The notes under the pieces were generated by a model. The model ran no database searches. It was given only the letters and a program-made list of their open reading frames with translations, and was not told where the DNA came from. From Pseudomonas sp. St316 (lineage in GTDB: Bacteria; Pseudomonadota; Gammaproteobacteria; Pseudomonadales; Pseudomonadaceae), in NCBI RefSeq assembly GCF_018325905.1, contig NZ_AP021901.1, positions 2,790,001-2,854,000 on the forward strand: DNA of 64,000 nucleotides. Reading direction: 5' to 3'. Positions 62,459-64,000 of the stretch are shown piece by piece (within the stretch, counting starts at the first letter, position 1; each line of letters opens with the position of its first letter). The translations under genes and the position numbers were made by a program.

Positions 62459-64000
62459 ATGCGCACCGAACAACCGAAGATGATTTACCTGAAGGACTAT
62501 CAGGCCCCCGAGTACCTGATCGATGAGACGCACCTGACCTTCGAGTTGTTCGAGGACCACAGCCTGGTCCATGCGCAACTGGTAATGCGCCGCAATCCCG
62601 AGCGCGGTGCCGGGCTACCGCCGTTGGTGCTCGATGGCCAGCATCTGGAACTGGTCTCGCTCAAGCTCGACGACGCCGACCTGGGGCAGGGCGACTATCA
62701 GTTGGACGACAGCCACCTGACCCTGCAGCCCAAGGCCCAGGCCTTCACGCTCGACACCACCGTTCGGATCCACCCGGAAACCAACACCGCCCTGGAGGGT
62801 TTGTACAAATCCGGCAGCATGTTCTGCACCCAGTGCGAGGCCGAAGGTTTCCGCAAGATCACCTATTACCTTGACCGCCCGGATGTGATGAGCAAGTTCA
62901 CCACGACCGTGGTGGCCGAGCAGCACAGCTATCCGGTGCTGCTGTCCAACGGCAACCCGATTGCCAGCGGCCCCGGCGAAGACGGCCGGCACTGGGCGAC
63001 CTGGGAAGACCCGTTCAAGAAGCCGGCCTACCTGTTTGCCCTGGTGGCCGGTGACCTGTGGTGCGTCGAAGACACCTTCACCACCCTGAGCGAGCGCACC
63101 GTGGCGCTGCGCATCTATGTCGAGCCGGAAAACATCGACAAATGCCAGCACGCCATGACCAGCCTGAAGAAGTCGATGCGCTGGGACGAAGAGGTGTACG
63201 GGCGCGAGTACGACCTGGACATCTTCATGATTGTCGCGGTCAACGATTTCAACATGGGCGCCATGGAGAACAAGGGCCTCAATATCTTCAACTCCAGTGC
63301 CGTGCTGGCCCGCGCCGAAACCGCCACCGACGCCGCGCACCAGCGGGTCGAGGCCATCGTCGCCCACGAATATTTCCATAACTGGTCGGGCAACCGCGTG
63401 ACCTGTCGCGACTGGTTCCAACTGTCGCTCAAGGAAGGTTTCACGGTGTTCCGCGACGCCGGCTTCTCGGCCGACATGAACTCTGCCACCGTCAAGCGCA
63501 TCCAGGACGTGGCGTACCTGCGTACCCACCAGTTCGCCGAAGACGCCGGCCCCATGGCCCACCCGGTGCGTCCGGACAGCTTTATCGAGATCTCCAACTT
63601 CTACACCCTGACCGTGTACGAAAAGGGCTCGGAAGTGGTTGGCATGATCCATACCCTGCTGGGGCCTGAGGGTTTCCGCAAGGGCAGTGACCTGTACTTC
63701 GAACGCCACGACGGCCAGGCCGTGACCTGCGACGACTTCATCAAGGCCATGGAAGATGCCAACGGCGTCGACTTGAGCCAGTTCAAGCGCTGGTACAGCC
63801 AGGCCGGCACGCCACGACTGGCGGTGACCGAGTCCTACGACGCCGCGGCCAAGACCTACAGCCTGACCTTTAGCCAGAGCTGCCCGCCGACCCCGGACAA
63901 ACAGGAAAAGCTGCCGTTCGTGATTCCGGTCGAACTGGGCCTGTTGGACCGTCAGGGCGCCGAAATCCCCTTGCGCCTGGCCGCAGAAGCGGCGGCAAAC
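62459..64000 (+). CDS. pepN: Aminopeptidase N, 3' end cut off by window edge
   Basis: 514 codons are visible of a protein normally near 885 residues. This is an M1-family zinc aminopeptidase: substrate-recognition GAMEN at 267-271 and zinc site HEYFHNWSGN (His303, Glu304, His307) with the distal Glu in LSLKEGFTVFRD. The N-terminal beta domain (KMIYLKDYQAPEYLIDETHL) is complete. AAGGA lies about eight bases before the ATG. It completes the nadK-to-pepN block conserved in pseudomonads. Confidence 0.97.
   Translation, partial: MRTEQPKMIYLKDYQAPEYLIDETHLTFELFEDHSLVHAQLVMRRNPERGAGLPPLVLDGQHLELVSLKLDDADLGQGDYQLDDSHLTLQPKAQAFTLDTTVRIHPETNTALEGLYKSGSMFCTQCEAEGFRKITYYLDRPDVMSKFTTTVVAEQHSYPVLLSNGNPIASGPGEDGRHWATWEDPFKKPAYLFALVAGDLWCVEDTFTTLSERTVALRIYVEPENIDKCQHAMTSLKKSMRWDEEVYGREYDLDIFMIVAVNDFNMGAMENKGLNIFNSSAVLARAETATDAAHQRVEAIVAHEYFHNWSGNRVTCRDWFQLSLKEGFTVFRDAGFSADMNSATVKRIQDVAYLRTHQFAEDAGPMAHPVRPDSFIEISNFYTLTVYEKGSEVVGMIHTLLGPEGFRKGSDLYFERHDGQAVTCDDFIKAMEDANGVDLSQFKRWYSQAGTPRLAVTESYDAAAKTYSLTFSQSCPPTPDKQEKLPFVIPVELGLLDRQGAEIPLRLAAEAAAN

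Overview
The window is a chromosomal segment of a high-GC gammaproteobacterium. Gene content, gene order and repeats point to a Pseudomonas of the fluorescens complex. The evidence is the fabI / five-gene peptide ABC transporter / mltD / gloB / methyltransferase / rnhA / dnaQ order, the nadK / metallophosphoesterase / glpG / DUF1315 / DUF2797 / pepN order, and the many REP/REPIN palindromes of the GTGGGAGCGAGC...CTCGCGA type. Species-level assignment is inference.

Layout. 1-1432: the start of a short-chain dehydrogenase and an aminoglycoside-phosphotransferase-fold enzyme, probably one operon. 1623-21900: a type VI secretion system (T6SS) built as two divergent operons around a 224-bp control region (14157-14380). 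The minus-strand operon runs tssB-tssC-hcp-tssE-tssF-tssG-tssH(clpV)-unknown gene-vgrG-MORN-repeat gene. The plus-strand operon runs tssJ-tssK-tssL-tssM-tssA. A PAAR-like gene (1623) faces the end of the left operon. Together these supply sheath, tube, baseplate, membrane complex, sheath-recycling ATPase, spike and tip. No regulatory kinase/phosphatase/FHA genes and no obvious large toxin are in view. 21897-30307: a 2-hydroxyacid dehydrogenase, an SdaC-like amino-acid transporter, a tandem REPIN array, acnB (frameshifted as given), a DUF1289 protein, a tandem universal stress protein and miaE. 30447-37153: a GFA-family protein, DNA alkylation repair (AlkA-like glycosylase plus Ada), TrkH, a LysE exporter, an AraC regulator and a GAF-GGDEF cyclase.

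37470-45676: fabI at the 3' end of a Yej/Npp-type oligopeptide ABC transporter operon with two paralogous binding proteins; the first one is frameshifted as given. 45938-52718: mltD, gloB, a methyltransferase, rnhA, then a lipoprotein-like patatin phospholipase that separates rnhA from dnaQ. 52981-57382: a GNAT, a LysR regulator, a small conserved protein, an FMN reductase and an arsR-arsB pair. 57514-64000: a DUF1853 gene, then nadK, metallophosphoesterase, rhomboid protease, DUF1315, DUF2797 and a 3'-truncated pepN.

The main points of interest are an unrecognised A/T-richer gene inside the T6SS operon, a vgrG-linked MORN-repeat protein, a TssM whose NTPase motifs are eroded, the solitary patatin lipoprotein, a nested hairpin upstream of acnB, and two single-base frameshifts (acnB and the first peptide-binding protein) that look like base-call errors but need checking.
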